A stretch of 64,000 nt of DNA from an uncultured Lachnospiraceae bacterium (GCA_944381615.1 CALWLT010000008.1:124001-188000), one strand, 5' to 3'. Shown: positions 39,981 through 49,012, counted from the stretch's first letter. Made by a program: numbers and translations. The notes: generated by a model not told the origin, from the sequence alone.

Positions 39981-41558
39981 ATGGAGAGGGTAGAGAAGAT
40001 GATACAGAGGGGAGCGGCGCTCTGGCGCGGCCTGACTGCGTTTATCCAGGCGAATCCGGCGGTCGCTGCCGTCTCGGTGTTCAGCGTCCTGTATAGCTTC
40101 GGCGCGCTGCTGTCCGGCAGCCGGCTCGGCATCGATTCCGAGGGAAATATGACAAATCCGGATTTTCAGATGTTCTGCTGGTATACCGTAGGGCGCTACA
40201 GCCTGATCTGGCTGAAAGATTTGTTGGGAATGCGGCCGCTCAATCTGTTTGCGGAAAATTTCCTGATGATGACGGTCATGGCGATCTGCGGGGTCGTGTT
40301 CTCCTGGTATTTCTATGAGCGCGGCGGAAATTCCGGCCGCATGAAGGGCTTTTGCCTGGCGTTCCCGCTTCTGTTTCTGACTCATCCCTGCCTGATGCAG
40401 CAGTTTGTCTTTACGCTGCAGGCCTTTGAGGTGGCGGTCTGCCTGCTGGCGGCGGTCACGGCGGCCTGGCTGGCTTCGCGTTGGGCGTTTTCGGGCGGCC
40501 TGCGGCGGGCCGGGCTCTGGCTCTCGCTGGCGCTGATGGTATTTTCTTTTGGCGGCTATCAGGCCATGGCGGCCGTCTACCTGACGGCCGCGCTGGCCTT
40601 TTATCTGGTTTCCTGGCGCTTTGACGTGGGGGCGGGCGGATACCGGAAGGCGGCGTTTCGCCATGCGGCGGCCTTTGCGGCCGGTTATCTCCTGTACAGC
40701 CTGTTCGTAAAGGCGGTGCTGTTCTGGTATTTCGGGCCGGATTTTCAGCCGGTGTATCTGGATAATCAGATTCTGTGGCTTTCGTTTCCGGTTTCAGACT
40801 GCATCCGCAATGTGGCGGGATACGTGCGGGATGTGTGCCTGGGAAGCAGTCCGTATTACGGGAAATGGTTTCTTTTCTTCGCAGTTCTGATGGCGCTCCA
40901 TGTCGGGAAATGTGTGTGCTCGGGGATGAGAAAGGAAGCGTGGCTGTATGCGGTGGCCGCGCTGGCGCTGGCGGCTTCTCCGTTTTTCCTGAGTCTTTAT
41001 CTGGGAAGTGCGGTTACGATGCGGACGCAGCTGAGCCTGCCGATTGCGTCGGCTTTTCTGGGTGCGTCGGTGCTGAGTCTTCTGAAGCCGCGCCGGCTCC
41101 CGGGGTTTTTGTTTGCCGTTTTGGTGGGATTTGCCGGGCTTGTGCAGGGAAATATTTCTTCCCGGGCTGCGTTTACGGCGCAGAAGGCGTATGAGATCGA
41201 CTGCAGCACGGCCCTGCAGATCGACGCGGAGGCCCGCCGGTTGGGCGCGTCGGATCGGGGACAGCACATTGCCATGATTGGGCAGTTTTCCCCGGCGCTG
41301 CCGGAAAGCGCCGATCTGCGGTGCGAGGTCATCGGGGCGTCGCTCTTTGGATGGGACGCGGCGGGACCGATCGGCGTCTCCGGCCGCGGAACGGATTTCA
41401 TGCAGGCGCATGGCCTGGAATACGAGGCGGCGACGCAGGAGGAATACGACATGGCCAGAGCGCGGAGCGGCGCGATGCCTTCCTGGCCGTCGGCCGGCTC
41501 CGTGCAGGTTATGGACGGCGTCCTGGTCGTCAAATTTTCAGATCCACCCGCCGTCTAG
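39981..41558 (+). CDS. GtrII-type glucosyltransferase-like membrane protein
   Basis: The 525-residue protein has about ten predicted membrane helices, an early acidic segment SRLGIDSEGNMTNPDF after the first helix and FGGYQAMAAVYL in the middle, which match the GtrII glucosyl transferase domain family. A soluble C-terminal portion of about 110 residues follows. Such enzymes add glucose from a lipid carrier to surface polymers. The start at 39981 has GGGGAGGAG upstream. Its 3-prime end overlaps the convergent reductase gene by 21 bases. Confidence 0.75.
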   Translation: MERVEKMIQRGAALWRGLTAFIQANPAVAAVSVFSVLYSFGALLSGSRLGIDSEGNMTNPDFQMFCWYTVGRYSLIWLKDLLGMRPLNLFAENFLMMTVMAICGVVFSWYFYERGGNSGRMKGFCLAFPLLFLTHPCLMQQFVFTLQAFEVAVCLLAAVTAAWLASRWAFSGGLRRAGLWLSLALMVFSFGGYQAMAAVYLTAALAFYLVSWRFDVGAGGYRKAAFRHAAAFAAGYLLYSLFVKAVLFWYFGPDFQPVYLDNQILWLSFPVSDCIRNVAGYVRDVCLGSSPYYGKWFLFFAVLMALHVGKCVCSGMRKEAWLYAVAALALAASPFFLSLYLGSAVTMRTQLSLPIASAFLGASVLSLLKPRRLPGFLFAVLVGFAGLVQGNISSRAAFTAQKAYEIDCSTALQIDAEARRLGASDRGQHIAMIGQFSPALPESADLRCEVIGASLFGWDAAGPIGVSGRGTDFMQAHGLEYEAATQEEYDMARARSGAMPSWPSAGSVQVMDGVLVVKFSDPPAV

Positions 41559-42269
41559 GCCGATGACCTGGCCGGTCAGATAGGATTCTTTATAGGCCAG
41601 ATGATAGGCCAGATCGGCGACCTCCTCGGCGCGGCCCATGCGGCCGGCGGGAATTTCCTCCAGGAGGCTGATCAGATCCTCGCGGTGGAGGAAATGGTTC
41701 ATCTCCGTATCGATCGCGCCGCAGGCGATGGCGTTGACCTGAATGTTGCTGGGGGCCAGCTCCTTGGCCAGCGCCCTGGTCAGGGCGTTGACGCCGCCCT
41801 TGGTGGCGGAGTAGGCCACCTCGCAGGAGGCGCCGCAGACGCCCCAGACGGAGGAAATGTTGATGATTTTCCCCTGTTTTTTTTGCAGCATCATGGGGAT
41901 GGCCAGCTGGCAGCAGTTGAAAACGGAGGTCAGGTTGGTCGTGAGAATGCGGTTCCAGTCCTCCGGGCGCATGTCCTGCAGAAGGCCGATGTAGGAGATG
42001 CCGGCATTGTTGACGAGGACGTCCAGGGATCCGAACTGTTTCTGAATGCGGGTAAAGAGCTCCCGGCAGCTTTCATAATCGCCGGCGTCTCCCATCCAGG
42101 TCAGACAGCCGACCTGGAGATCTTCGATTTCTACTTTGGTCTGCATCAGCTGTTCCTGCCGGTTGAGGCAGGTAATTGCCACCTGATACCCTTTTCTGGC
42201 AAATTTGATCGCAATGGCCTTTCCGATTCCACGGGAAGCGCCGGTTACTAAAACAGTCTTTCTTGGCAT
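41538..42269 (-). CDS. Short-chain dehydrogenase/reductase, 3-oxoacyl-ACP reductase-like
   Basis: The 243-residue protein has TGASRGIGKAI at the N-terminus, NNAGISYIG, INISSVWGVCG with the catalytic serine and YSATKGGVNAL with the catalytic tyrosine and lysine, and ends TGQVIGLDGGW. This is the FabG-like SDR pattern, but isolated members act on many ketones. The ATG at 42269 follows GAAAGGAG. It is 32 bases downstream of brnQ on the same strand, so the two form an operon. The physiological substrate is unclear. Confidence 0.88.
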   Translation of the reverse strand: MPRKTVLVTGASRGIGKAIAIKFARKGYQVAITCLNRQEQLMQTKVEIEDLQVGCLTWMGDAGDYESCRELFTRIQKQFGSLDVLVNNAGISYIGLLQDMRPEDWNRILTTNLTSVFNCCQLAIPMMLQKKQGKIINISSVWGVCGASCEVAYSATKGGVNALTRALAKELAPSNIQVNAIACGAIDTEMNHFLHREDLISLLEEIPAGRMGRAEEVADLAYHLAYKESYLTGQVIGLDGGWI

Positions 42270-42301
42270 ATGAAACGCTCCTTTCATTGCGAAAAATCCG
42301 A

Positions 42302-43654
42302 TCAGCGGCGGTTCGTATGGCGTGCGCGCGCCGCGCCGCGCAGCGAGAGGCCGATGAAGAGGCCTGCCGCGGCCGGAAGGATCCAGCCGAAGCCCTGGGC
42401 GGCCAGCGGGAAACGATTAGCTGCCTGAATCAGTGGTTCCAGATGGAGAAACGCCTGCGCCTGCGGCGGAAGCGCCCGGGAAAAGTCGAGCACGGCGGCC
42501 GCGGCCGTAAAGCCCATCGTCCACTGCAGGATCACGCGATCCGTTCCCAGAAATCCCTGGCACAGCGTCAGAAGAATCAGCACGATGGCAAGCGGATATA
42601 AAAACATCAGGACCGGAAGCGACCAGGCGATGATGGCGTTCAGTCCCAGGTTGGCGATCAGAAAAGAGAGCGCGCAGAAGAGGCATGCCCACGGACGGTA
42701 GGACGGGCCGTGCGGGAACATGGAGACAAAGGTCTCGCTGCAGCTGGTAATCAGGCCGACCGCCGTCTTCAGGCAGGCGACGGTTACGGTGGCCGCCAGG
42801 ACGAACGTTCCGGCGTTCCCGAAATAATAGCGGGCGATCTGGGCCAGCGCTTCGCCCCCGTTGGCGGCAGTCTCAAAAACGCCGCGGCTCTGCGCGCCGG
42901 CCAGAGTGACCAGCACATAGATCAGAGCCATTAAGAGGGAGCTGAAGATTCCGGCCAGCACGGTATTTTTGGCTACCGCGCCGGGATCGCGGACGCCAAG
43001 CCCGCGGATCACGTCCACGACGATGATGCCGAAGGCCAGTCCGGCCAGGGCGTCCATGGTATTGTACCCTTCCAGAAGGCCAGTGGCAAAGGCGTGATCA
43101 AGATAGGCGCCGGAGGGGGCGATCGCGGCGGCATTTCCGCACGGGGCTGTCAGAGCGCGCAGGATCAGGACGGCGAGAAACAGGAGAAACAGCGGATTTA
43201 ATACTTTTCCGATCCAGGTCAGGATCTCGCCGGGCCGCAGGGAGAAGAACAGGACGGCCGCGAAAAAAACAAGAGAAAAGATCATCAGGCCGGCCGTCTG
43301 ATTCCCCGGAAGCGCCTGCTCGATGCCGACGGTATAGGAAACCGTTGCGCAGCGGGGAATGGCGAAGAACGGGCCGATGGTCAGGTACAGGACGCAGGTA
43401 AAAAAGAGGCCGAACCGACGCCCGACGCGGCTGCTCAGCTCCAGGAGCCCGTTTTCGCGGCTGACGCCGAGCGCGGCTACGCCCAGGAGGGGAAGTCCCA
43501 CTCCGGTAATCAGAAAACCGGCGGCGGCCTGCCACATATGGCTGCCCGCCATCTGTCCCATGGAAACCGGGAAAATCAGGTTTCCGGCCCCGAAAAACAT
43601 GCCGAACAGCATGCTGGCTACAGTCATTCGTTTTTGCAGTGAAAGTTGTTTCAT
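42302..43654 (-). CDS. brnQ: Branched-chain amino acid:cation symporter BrnQ
   Basis: The 450-residue protein has 12 predicted helices and LIVCS family features: SMLFGMFFGAGNLIFPV near the start, TIGPFFAIPRCATVSYTVG, and EGYNTMDALAGLAFGI. It takes up leucine, isoleucine and valine with sodium or protons. ATG at 43654 follows GGAGGACTG. No T-box leader was seen in the short upstream region. Confidence 0.93.
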   Translation of the reverse strand: MKQLSLQKRMTVASMLFGMFFGAGNLIFPVSMGQMAGSHMWQAAAGFLITGVGLPLLGVAALGVSRENGLLELSSRVGRRFGLFFTCVLYLTIGPFFAIPRCATVSYTVGIEQALPGNQTAGLMIFSLVFFAAVLFFSLRPGEILTWIGKVLNPLFLLFLAVLILRALTAPCGNAAAIAPSGAYLDHAFATGLLEGYNTMDALAGLAFGIIVVDVIRGLGVRDPGAVAKNTVLAGIFSSLLMALIYVLVTLAGAQSRGVFETAANGGEALAQIARYYFGNAGTFVLAATVTVACLKTAVGLITSCSETFVSMFPHGPSYRPWACLFCALSFLIANLGLNAIIAWSLPVLMFLYPLAIVLILLTLCQGFLGTDRVILQWTMGFTAAAAVLDFSRALPPQAQAFLHLEPLIQAANRFPLAAQGFGWILPAAAGLFIGLSLRGAARARHTNRR

Positions 43655-43745
43655 TTCGGCAGTCCTCCGTAACACAGAGTTTGTTTATTCATTTATTTAT
43701 TATAGCGCGTTTCCATTGCAGGGTAAAGCCCGGCCCGGGTTTTCA

Positions 43746-43791
43746 TTGCCTGTTCTCCCGGCGGTATGGTATAATATGAGCACTTGGCGAA
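43746..43791 (+). promoter_or_regulatory. Extended -10 promoter with ATGAGCACTTGGCGAA element
   Basis: TTGCCT (43746-43751) and TGG-TATAAT (-10 at 43770-43775) are 18 bases apart. Immediately after lies ATGAGCACTTGGCGAA (43776-43791), found again perfectly in front of trxB at 44441-44456. Confidence 0.6.
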
Positions 43792-43827
43792 TTGTTTTTG
43801 ATTGACCGGCAATGAGGTAAGAAAGAG

Positions 43828-44350
43828 ATGACGATAACGGAGAAGAGGGAGCAAGACGCGCTTGTGATCGGACTGGAGGGCTCTCTGGACACATTGACCG
43901 CTCCTGAGCTGGAGGCGTTTCTGGACACCGCCTTCGGCGGACGGGCCGGAGGGAACGGTCTATATTCTGGCGGACGAGCGCCCGGAGGAAGCGCCCGGCC
44001 AGGGAAAAGACGAGGCGGCTGGTAAACGGAAGCAGGGATCGTGTCGGGCGGTCATCCTCACGCCGGACGATCTGAGGTCCGTGAGCGGGGCGGCCGACGC
44101 GGGAATCTTCTGGATGCGGGAAGCATACAGCCTGGAGGAGCGCGCGGAATTTCTGTACCTGCTGATCCATTCGCTCCGGCCCGGCGCGCAGATCCGGATT
44201 CCGGAGGAAATTTACCGCTGCTGCTCCATTGGCCGCATCGGCATGGAGGTTCTGCTGGAAACGTTCGGCGTCACGCTGGAGGTGCCCGAATACGGCGCCG
44301 ATCGCAGCATTGTCGGGACGGTTGGCGTAAACGATGCGGCGGTTTCATAA
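43828..44350 (+). pseudogene. STAS-like gene interrupted by a frameshift
   Basis: The first frame encodes MTITEKREQDALVIGLEGSL and DTLTAPELEAFLDTAF, the start of a STAS (anti-sigma antagonist) domain, then runs into non-protein-like sequence from about 43936 and stops at 44025. Shifting one base at about 43936 gives PEGTVYILADERPEEAPG and continues in one frame to TAA at 44350, through AVILTPDDLRSVSG and PGAQIRIPEEIYRCCSIG. The restored product would be about 174 residues. Either a real frameshift or a sequencing error explains this. The C-terminal half is of unknown family. Confidence 0.65.
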
Positions 44351-44401
44351 AATTGTAAGAAATTTCCAGCCGGAAAGAGGCAGAAAAGCGCCGGGGCCGC
44401 A

Positions 44402-44456
44402 TTGTGCCGGACCAGAACTCTGTGGTATACTATGAACACTATGAGCACTTGGCGAA
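44402..44456 (+). promoter_or_regulatory. trxB promoter with repeated CACTTGGCGAA element
   Basis: TGG-TATACT (-10 at 44426-44431) has TTGTGC 18 bases upstream. The element ATGAGCACTTGGCGAA lies at 44441-44456, and a weaker ATACTTGGCAAA at 44490-44501. The same promoter-plus-element layout precedes the STAS-like gene. Confidence 0.55.
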
Positions 44457-44537
44457 GTATTTCACGAGCCTGGTGCGAGTCCTACCAGAATACTTGGCAA
44501 ACCGGAGCCAGAAGAATTGCCAGAAAAGAGGGAAATG

Positions 44538-45455
44538 ATGTCGGTACATGATATGATTATTATCGGTTCGGGGCCGGCGGGCCTGAGCGCGGCGATCTAC
44601 GCGCAGCGGGCGCAGCTGGACGCGATTGTCATAGAGAAAGGAATGATCAGCGGCGGGCAGGTGCTGAGCACCTACGAGGTGGACAACTACCCGGGCCTGC
44701 CGGGGATTTCCGGCTTTGAGCTGTCGTCGAAGCTGCGCGGGCATGCCGATCAGCTCGGCGCGCGTTTTGTAGACGATACGGTAATCCGGGCGGAGCTTTC
44801 CGGGGATATCAAGCGGATAATCGGCGAAGAAGAGACGTACGAGGCGAAGACGGTCATCATTGCCACCGGCGCGCACCACCGCAACCTGGGCGTGGAGGGC
44901 GAGGAGCGTCTGCGCGGACTGGGCGTCCCCTACTGCGCGACCTGCGACGGCGCTTTCTTCCGCGGGAAAACCGTGGCGGTTGTGGGCGGCGGCGACGTGG
45001 CGCTGGAGGATGCGATCTTCCTGGCGCGGATGTGCAGCCGGGTCTATGTGATCCACCGCCGGGATGAGCTGCGCGGGGCGAAGAGCCTGCAGACGAAGCT
45101 GTTTGCGCTGGAAAATACGGAGGTTATCTGGGACACGGTGGTCGAGCGGATCGAGGGAGCGGATCGAACCGAACGCCTGATCCTGCTCAACAAAAAGACC
45201 GGGGAGCGGACGCAGCTTGAGACGGACGGCGTGTTTATCGCCGTGGGAATTACCCCGGACAGCGAAGGTTTTGCCGGGCAGCTGGAGATGGATGCCCAGG
45301 GATATATCAGAGCCGGGGAAGACGGCGCGACTTCCGTTCCCGGCGTGTTTGCTGCCGGCGACGTGCGGACAAAACCGCTGCGCCAGATTATCACGGCCGC
45401 GGCGGACGGGGCCAACTGCGTGGCGGCGGCGGAGCGTTATCTGGCAGAGCGGTAA
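44538..45455 (+). CDS. trxB: Thioredoxin reductase
   Basis: The 305-residue flavoprotein has the FAD motif GSGPAGLSAAIYA, the redox disulfide CATC (Cys-133 and Cys-136), the NADPH motif GGGDVALEDAIFL and the C-terminal GVFAAGDVRTKPLRQI. It reduces thioredoxin with NADPH. The ATG at 44538 is five bases from GAGGG; ATG 44535 and TTG 44517 are also in frame. No thioredoxin gene is adjacent. Confidence 0.94.
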   Translation: MSVHDMIIIGSGPAGLSAAIYAQRAQLDAIVIEKGMISGGQVLSTYEVDNYPGLPGISGFELSSKLRGHADQLGARFVDDTVIRAELSGDIKRIIGEEETYEAKTVIIATGAHHRNLGVEGEERLRGLGVPYCATCDGAFFRGKTVAVVGGGDVALEDAIFLARMCSRVYVIHRRDELRGAKSLQTKLFALENTEVIWDTVVERIEGADRTERLILLNKKTGERTQLETDGVFIAVGITPDSEGFAGQLEMDAQGYIRAGEDGATSVPGVFAAGDVRTKPLRQIITAAADGANCVAAAERYLAER

Positions 45456-45473
45456 ACAGGGGGATTCATTCGG

Positions 45474-46922
45474 ATGAGAAAAAGGGAAAGAACGATATTG
45501 AGCTGCCTGTTTGCCTGCGCGGTGCTGGCCGGCGGGAACCGGATGGAGGCGCAGGCCGCCGTGAATCTGGAGACGGATGCCTCTGTCGCGGGCGTTTCGG
45601 TAGCCATCAATAATTATTACGCGGGGAGCCTGAATCCGGAGGAGGAGCTGGCGGCCGCCTTTTCTTCGGAGGAAATTCTCTCCGGCGGGGCGCAGACGTC
45701 GGCCCGGGAGGAGACGCCGCATGTGAAAGCGGCCGCCGGATCGGATTATGACAACGTGGCGATTTCCCGCGTCAGCAATTATGTGAATGTCCGCGCCGAG
45801 GCCAACACGTCGAGCGCGGTGGTGGGAAAGATTTATAACAACTGCGCGGCCACGATCCTTGCCACAGTAGACGGAGAGGGAGGGGACTGGTACCAGATCC
45901 AGTCCGGAAATGTAAAGGGCTATATCAAAGCGCAGTATTTTATTACCGGCGCCGAGGCGGAGGCGGTGGCCCGCCAGGTGGGAACCTCCTATGCGCGGGT
46001 GGCGAATACCTCGACGCTGCGGCTGCGCGAATCGCCCAGCCTGGAGAGCCGGACGCTGGATCTGCTTTCGCCGGAGGCGGAGTACGAGGTTATCGGCGAG
46101 GAGGGCGATTTCGCCAAGATTTCCGTGGACAACGATCTGGTCGGCTATGTATTTAAGGATTACATTGATATCCGGGTTGAGTTTGATCAGGCGGTAACGG
46201 CCGAGGAAGAAAAGAAGCAGCAGGCGGACGAGGCCAAACGGAAGGAAGAAGCGAAGGAAGCCATCGAGCGTCTGGAGGAGGTAAAGAAAGAAGCGTCCAA
46301 GGCCGAGACGAAAGCGCCGGAGACGACGAAGGCGCCGGCCAGGGCCGAGACAAAAGCGCCGGAGACGGAGTTTTCCGGCACGGTAGAGGCGAATCCGGCC
46401 GGCGGACAGACGAAGGCGCCGACCAAAGCCGAGACGAAAGCACCGGAGACGACGAAGGCGCCGACCAAGGCCGAGACGAAAGCGCCGGAGACGACGAAGG
46501 CGCCGGCCGGCCCCGGAAGCGGCCCCGGCAGCAGTTCGTCCGGCGGCGGCGCGGTAGAGAGCGCGACCCGCTCGGCGATCGTGGCCTACGCGAAACAGTT
46601 TTTGGGAAATCCGTATGTGTACGGCGGGACAAGCCTGACGAACGGGGCGGACTGCTCCGGATTTACGCAGGCGATCTACGCGCACTTCGGGATCACGACG
46701 GGCAGAAGCTCCCGCGACCAGGCGGCCCGGGGAACCGAGATTGCGGTCGGCGAGGTGCAGCCGGGCGATCTGCTGTTCTATGCCAGCGGCAATTATATCA
46801 ATCATGTGGCGATGTACATAGGCGGCGGTCAGGTCATCCACGCCAGCACGGAGCGGACGGGCATTACGATTTCGCCGTCCAATTACCGGACGCCGTGTAA
46901 GGCGGTCACGTTTCTTGACTGA
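45474..46922 (+). CDS. Secreted NlpC/P60 peptidoglycan hydrolase with two SH3 domains
   Basis: The 482-residue protein has a signal peptide (about 1-29), two bacterial SH3 domains (about 100-160 with YVNVRAEANTSSAVVGKI, and about 170-230 with LRLRESPSLESRTLD), a charged coiled segment (about 240-280), a Lys-Ala-Pro-Glu-Thr repeat linker (TKAPTKAETKAPETTKAP, about 280-345) and a C-terminal NlpC/P60 domain with GADCSGFTQAIY, INHVAMYIGGG and VIHAS. It cuts D-gamma-glutamyl-diamino-acid bonds in the wall, probably in growth or cell separation. It begins 18 bases after trxB. Confidence 0.93.
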   Translation: MRKRERTILSCLFACAVLAGGNRMEAQAAVNLETDASVAGVSVAINNYYAGSLNPEEELAAAFSSEEILSGGAQTSAREETPHVKAAAGSDYDNVAISRVSNYVNVRAEANTSSAVVGKIYNNCAATILATVDGEGGDWYQIQSGNVKGYIKAQYFITGAEAEAVARQVGTSYARVANTSTLRLRESPSLESRTLDLLSPEAEYEVIGEEGDFAKISVDNDLVGYVFKDYIDIRVEFDQAVTAEEEKKQQADEAKRKEEAKEAIERLEEVKKEASKAETKAPETTKAPARAETKAPETEFSGTVEANPAGGQTKAPTKAETKAPETTKAPTKAETKAPETTKAPAGPGSGPGSSSSGGGAVESATRSAIVAYAKQFLGNPYVYGGTSLTNGADCSGFTQAIYAHFGITTGRSSRDQAARGTEIAVGEVQPGDLLFYASGNYINHVAMYIGGGQVIHASTERTGITISPSNYRTPCKAVTFLD

Positions 46923-47020
46923 TCGGAAAGCGGGCTAGAAAGAAAGAGACAGATCGGCCGCGCCGCGGCCGGTTTTGGAGAAATCGGGAGTATAAAAGAG
47001 AAAAAGACAGCATAGAAAGA

Positions 47021-47083
47021 GCGCTGCGAAATCTGAAGCGGACGTGGAATAAACCGCCGGAAGATTTGGCAGCGCCTTTTTTG
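47021..47083 (+). terminator. Terminator after the NlpC/P60 gene
   Basis: GCGCTGC-AAATCT (from 47021) pairs with AGATTT-GCAGCGC (to 47075), then CTTTTTT. The loop is about 27 bases long. Confidence 0.75.
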
Positions 47084-47131
47084 TTAAGCGTGCGGCCGGA
47101 AACGCCCCGCGCATCCGTGAAACGGAAGCGT

Positions 47132-47959
47132 TCAGACGGAGGCCCCGGGCGCGAAATCGCCAAAGACCCAGCGCAGCGCATCGGGGAAGGTCAGCGCCCA
47201 GGAGGCGCATTCGTGCGTGCCGCGGTAGATTTCAAAGAAGCGCAGCGCGTCAGGCGAAAGGCCGTTCTGCTTCATGAGAGCGATAACGGTTTTTAAATCC
47301 TCGCACGCCAGGCCGTTCTGTACCATGCGGGTCGCGTCGTCTGTCCCGATGTCAAAATATCCCCGGCGCACATGGGAGTAGGCGGCGGGGCAGACCGTTT
47401 CCAGGACGCGGTCCATCCACAGATGGAGAGCCGGCGCATGGATGAGAAACCGGTGGAAGACGTCCGGGTAGGCGGAGATCATATAAAGTGCGTTTACCCC
47501 GCTGGTGGAGAGTCCGCCGATGGCGGTACAGTCCGCATCAGAGAGAGTCGGGTACTGCGCGTCGATGAAAGGCTTCAGCTCTGAGACGACCCATGCGCCG
47601 AGTTCTTTTCCCCGTCCCTCTACAAGCGGGGCAAAGCGGATGCCCTGCGGGACTTCAAAGCGCTTCGTGTAGGGCGAATACTCCGCCGTGCGGGCGAGCA
47701 TATCGGGCGGCGGCGCGATTCCCACAAGAATCACAGGGGGAAGAAAGGCGCCGAATGCGAGGCTGTATTCGCGAAAACAGAAGGAGCCGCTCAGGGCGGA
47801 CGGCCCCGGGACCTTCGGGTCGTTCCAGATGCGGTCGCCGTCGTAGAAATAAAGAACCGGGCAGCGGCGGTTCGGGTTCCCGGCAGATTCCGGCAGAATG
47901 ATATGCAGATCCACCATGCGGTCCAGGGAGCTGCAGTAAAGCTGTCGCTTTTCTCTCAT
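47132..47959 (-). CDS. Alpha/beta-hydrolase esterase (enterochelin-esterase-like family)
   Basis: The 275-residue protein has PVLYFYDGDRIW near the N-terminus, the nucleophile elbow GGLSTSGVNALYMIS near the centre and GTHECASWA near the C-terminus with the probable catalytic histidine. This pattern fits the putative esterase (Fes/IroE/esterase D) group, whose substrates range from siderophores to acylated sugars. There is no siderophore gene nearby. The ATG at 47959 has AAGGAGG eight bases upstream; the longer frame from 47983 has none. Confidence 0.8.
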   Translation of the reverse strand: MREKRQLYCSSLDRMVDLHIILPESAGNPNRRCPVLYFYDGDRIWNDPKVPGPSALSGSFCFREYSLAFGAFLPPVILVGIAPPPDMLARTAEYSPYTKRFEVPQGIRFAPLVEGRGKELGAWVVSELKPFIDAQYPTLSDADCTAIGGLSTSGVNALYMISAYPDVFHRFLIHAPALHLWMDRVLETVCPAAYSHVRRGYFDIGTDDATRMVQNGLACEDLKTVIALMKQNGLSPDALRFFEIYRGTHECASWALTFPDALRWVFGDFAPGASV

Positions 47960-48016
47960 GAAACATGCCTCCTTGAATTTCATTGAATGAAAATAGATTT
48001 TAAAATTATTTTCTTA

Positions 48017-48069
48017 ATTATAGCGCGAAAGGAGGAAGAATGCAAGAATATCGCGCGAAAGGAGGAAGA
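48017..48069 (-). promoter_or_regulatory. Esterase promoter overlapped by a 17-bp direct repeat
   Basis: On the - strand TTGCAT (48040-48045) and TATAAT (48017-48022) are exactly 17 bases apart. The string GCGCGAAAGGAGGAAGA fills the whole promoter spacer (48023-48039) and recurs at 48053-48069, just upstream of the -35 box, 30 bases apart. This layout would suit a repressor or activator site. Confidence 0.6.
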
Positions 48070-48161
48070 GAAGAAAAAGCCGGCCCGCAGCAGAAAGGCG
48101 GGCCGGCCCGTTCGGATTCGCGTTCGATTCACGGTCAGAGCGGATCCAAAATACAGCACAT

Positions 48162-48914
48162 TCAGGTTTCGGAAGCTTCATCGGGCGCGGGGTATCCGAG
48201 CTGGATGGAGATCTCCCGGCCGTAGCGGCAGATGGCGGCGATGACGTTTTCCTTGCGTTCCTCGTCGAAATGGGATTCGGCGCCGGTCAGAAACAGGGCG
48301 GCGATCGCCTTGCCTTTGGCGTTAAAGAGCGGCGCGGCGACGGAGAGGACGCCGGTCGTGCGCTCGCCGTAGCTGACGGCGTAGCCCTTTTTGCGCAGGG
48401 CGGCGAGTTCGTCCTGCGAGCAGAAGGAATCCTCGGCGATGCAGGCCTGGATGAATTCCGGCGGCTGATAGGCGAGGAGGATCCGGCCCGACGCGCCGCG
48501 CGTCAGGACGTGGGAATCGCCGATCTGAACGATGCTGCGCAGACGCCGCAGGCCCTCGACCCGCGCCACGCAGACGCGGCGGTGGCCTTTCAGGGCATAG
48601 ACGCCGGCGCTCTCGTTAAACTGTTCCTGCAGCCGCTCCAGATAAGGCTGGGCGATGCGGCAGTAGTCGAGATTTTCAAAGCACAGATTGCTCAGCTGAG
48701 CCAGCCGGAACCCCAGATAATATTTCAGATTGGAGGGATCCCGGTAGAGGTAGTGCTTTTTTTCCAGCGTGCCGAGGAGGCGAAGCGTCGTGCTGGGGGA
48801 GAGCTGAATCATGTCGGCGATCTCCGTCAGCGTAAACCCGCTTTTTCCCGAGGCATAGCAGTCCAGTATATCCAGTGCGCGCTCCACCGTGCGGACGCTG
48901 ATTTCCTGAGCCAT
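48162..48914 (-). CDS. IclR family transcriptional regulator
   Basis: The 250-residue protein has an N-terminal winged helix (ISVRTVERALDILDCY, TLTEIADMIQLSPSTTLRLL, residues 5-48) and the IclR effector domain (about 70-245) with LTRGASGRILLAY and GVLSVAAPLFNAKGKAIAAL. IclR regulators sense small organic acids. It is divergent from the CoA-transferase/lyase/TRAP cluster, with a palindromic site in between, so it most likely controls that cluster. Confidence 0.92.
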   Translation of the reverse strand: MAQEISVRTVERALDILDCYASGKSGFTLTEIADMIQLSPSTTLRLLGTLEKKHYLYRDPSNLKYYLGFRLAQLSNLCFENLDYCRIAQPYLERLQEQFNESAGVYALKGHRRVCVARVEGLRRLRSIVQIGDSHVLTRGASGRILLAYQPPEFIQACIAEDSFCSQDELAALRKKGYAVSYGERTTGVLSVAAPLFNAKGKAIAALFLTGAESHFDEERKENVIAAICRYGREISIQLGYPAPDEASET

Positions 48915-49012
48915 AGTTCACACTCCTTTATGTTTTGCTGATTTAACTATACCGTGAATCCCGGAAAAGGTCAACCGGAAGCGGACGGTGCGGACAAAAA
49001 AATAAAAATCGT

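Noticed and set aside
43655..43827. T-box or other riboswitch before brnQ
   Set aside because: Only about 170 bases separate brnQ from the divergent STAS-like promoter and no specifier-stem or T-box core was seen.
44439..46841. An 800-codon minus-strand frame opposite trxB and the NlpC/P60 gene
   Set aside because: Both + strand genes are well recognised; the antisense frame has repetitive arginine-rich sequence with no known fold.
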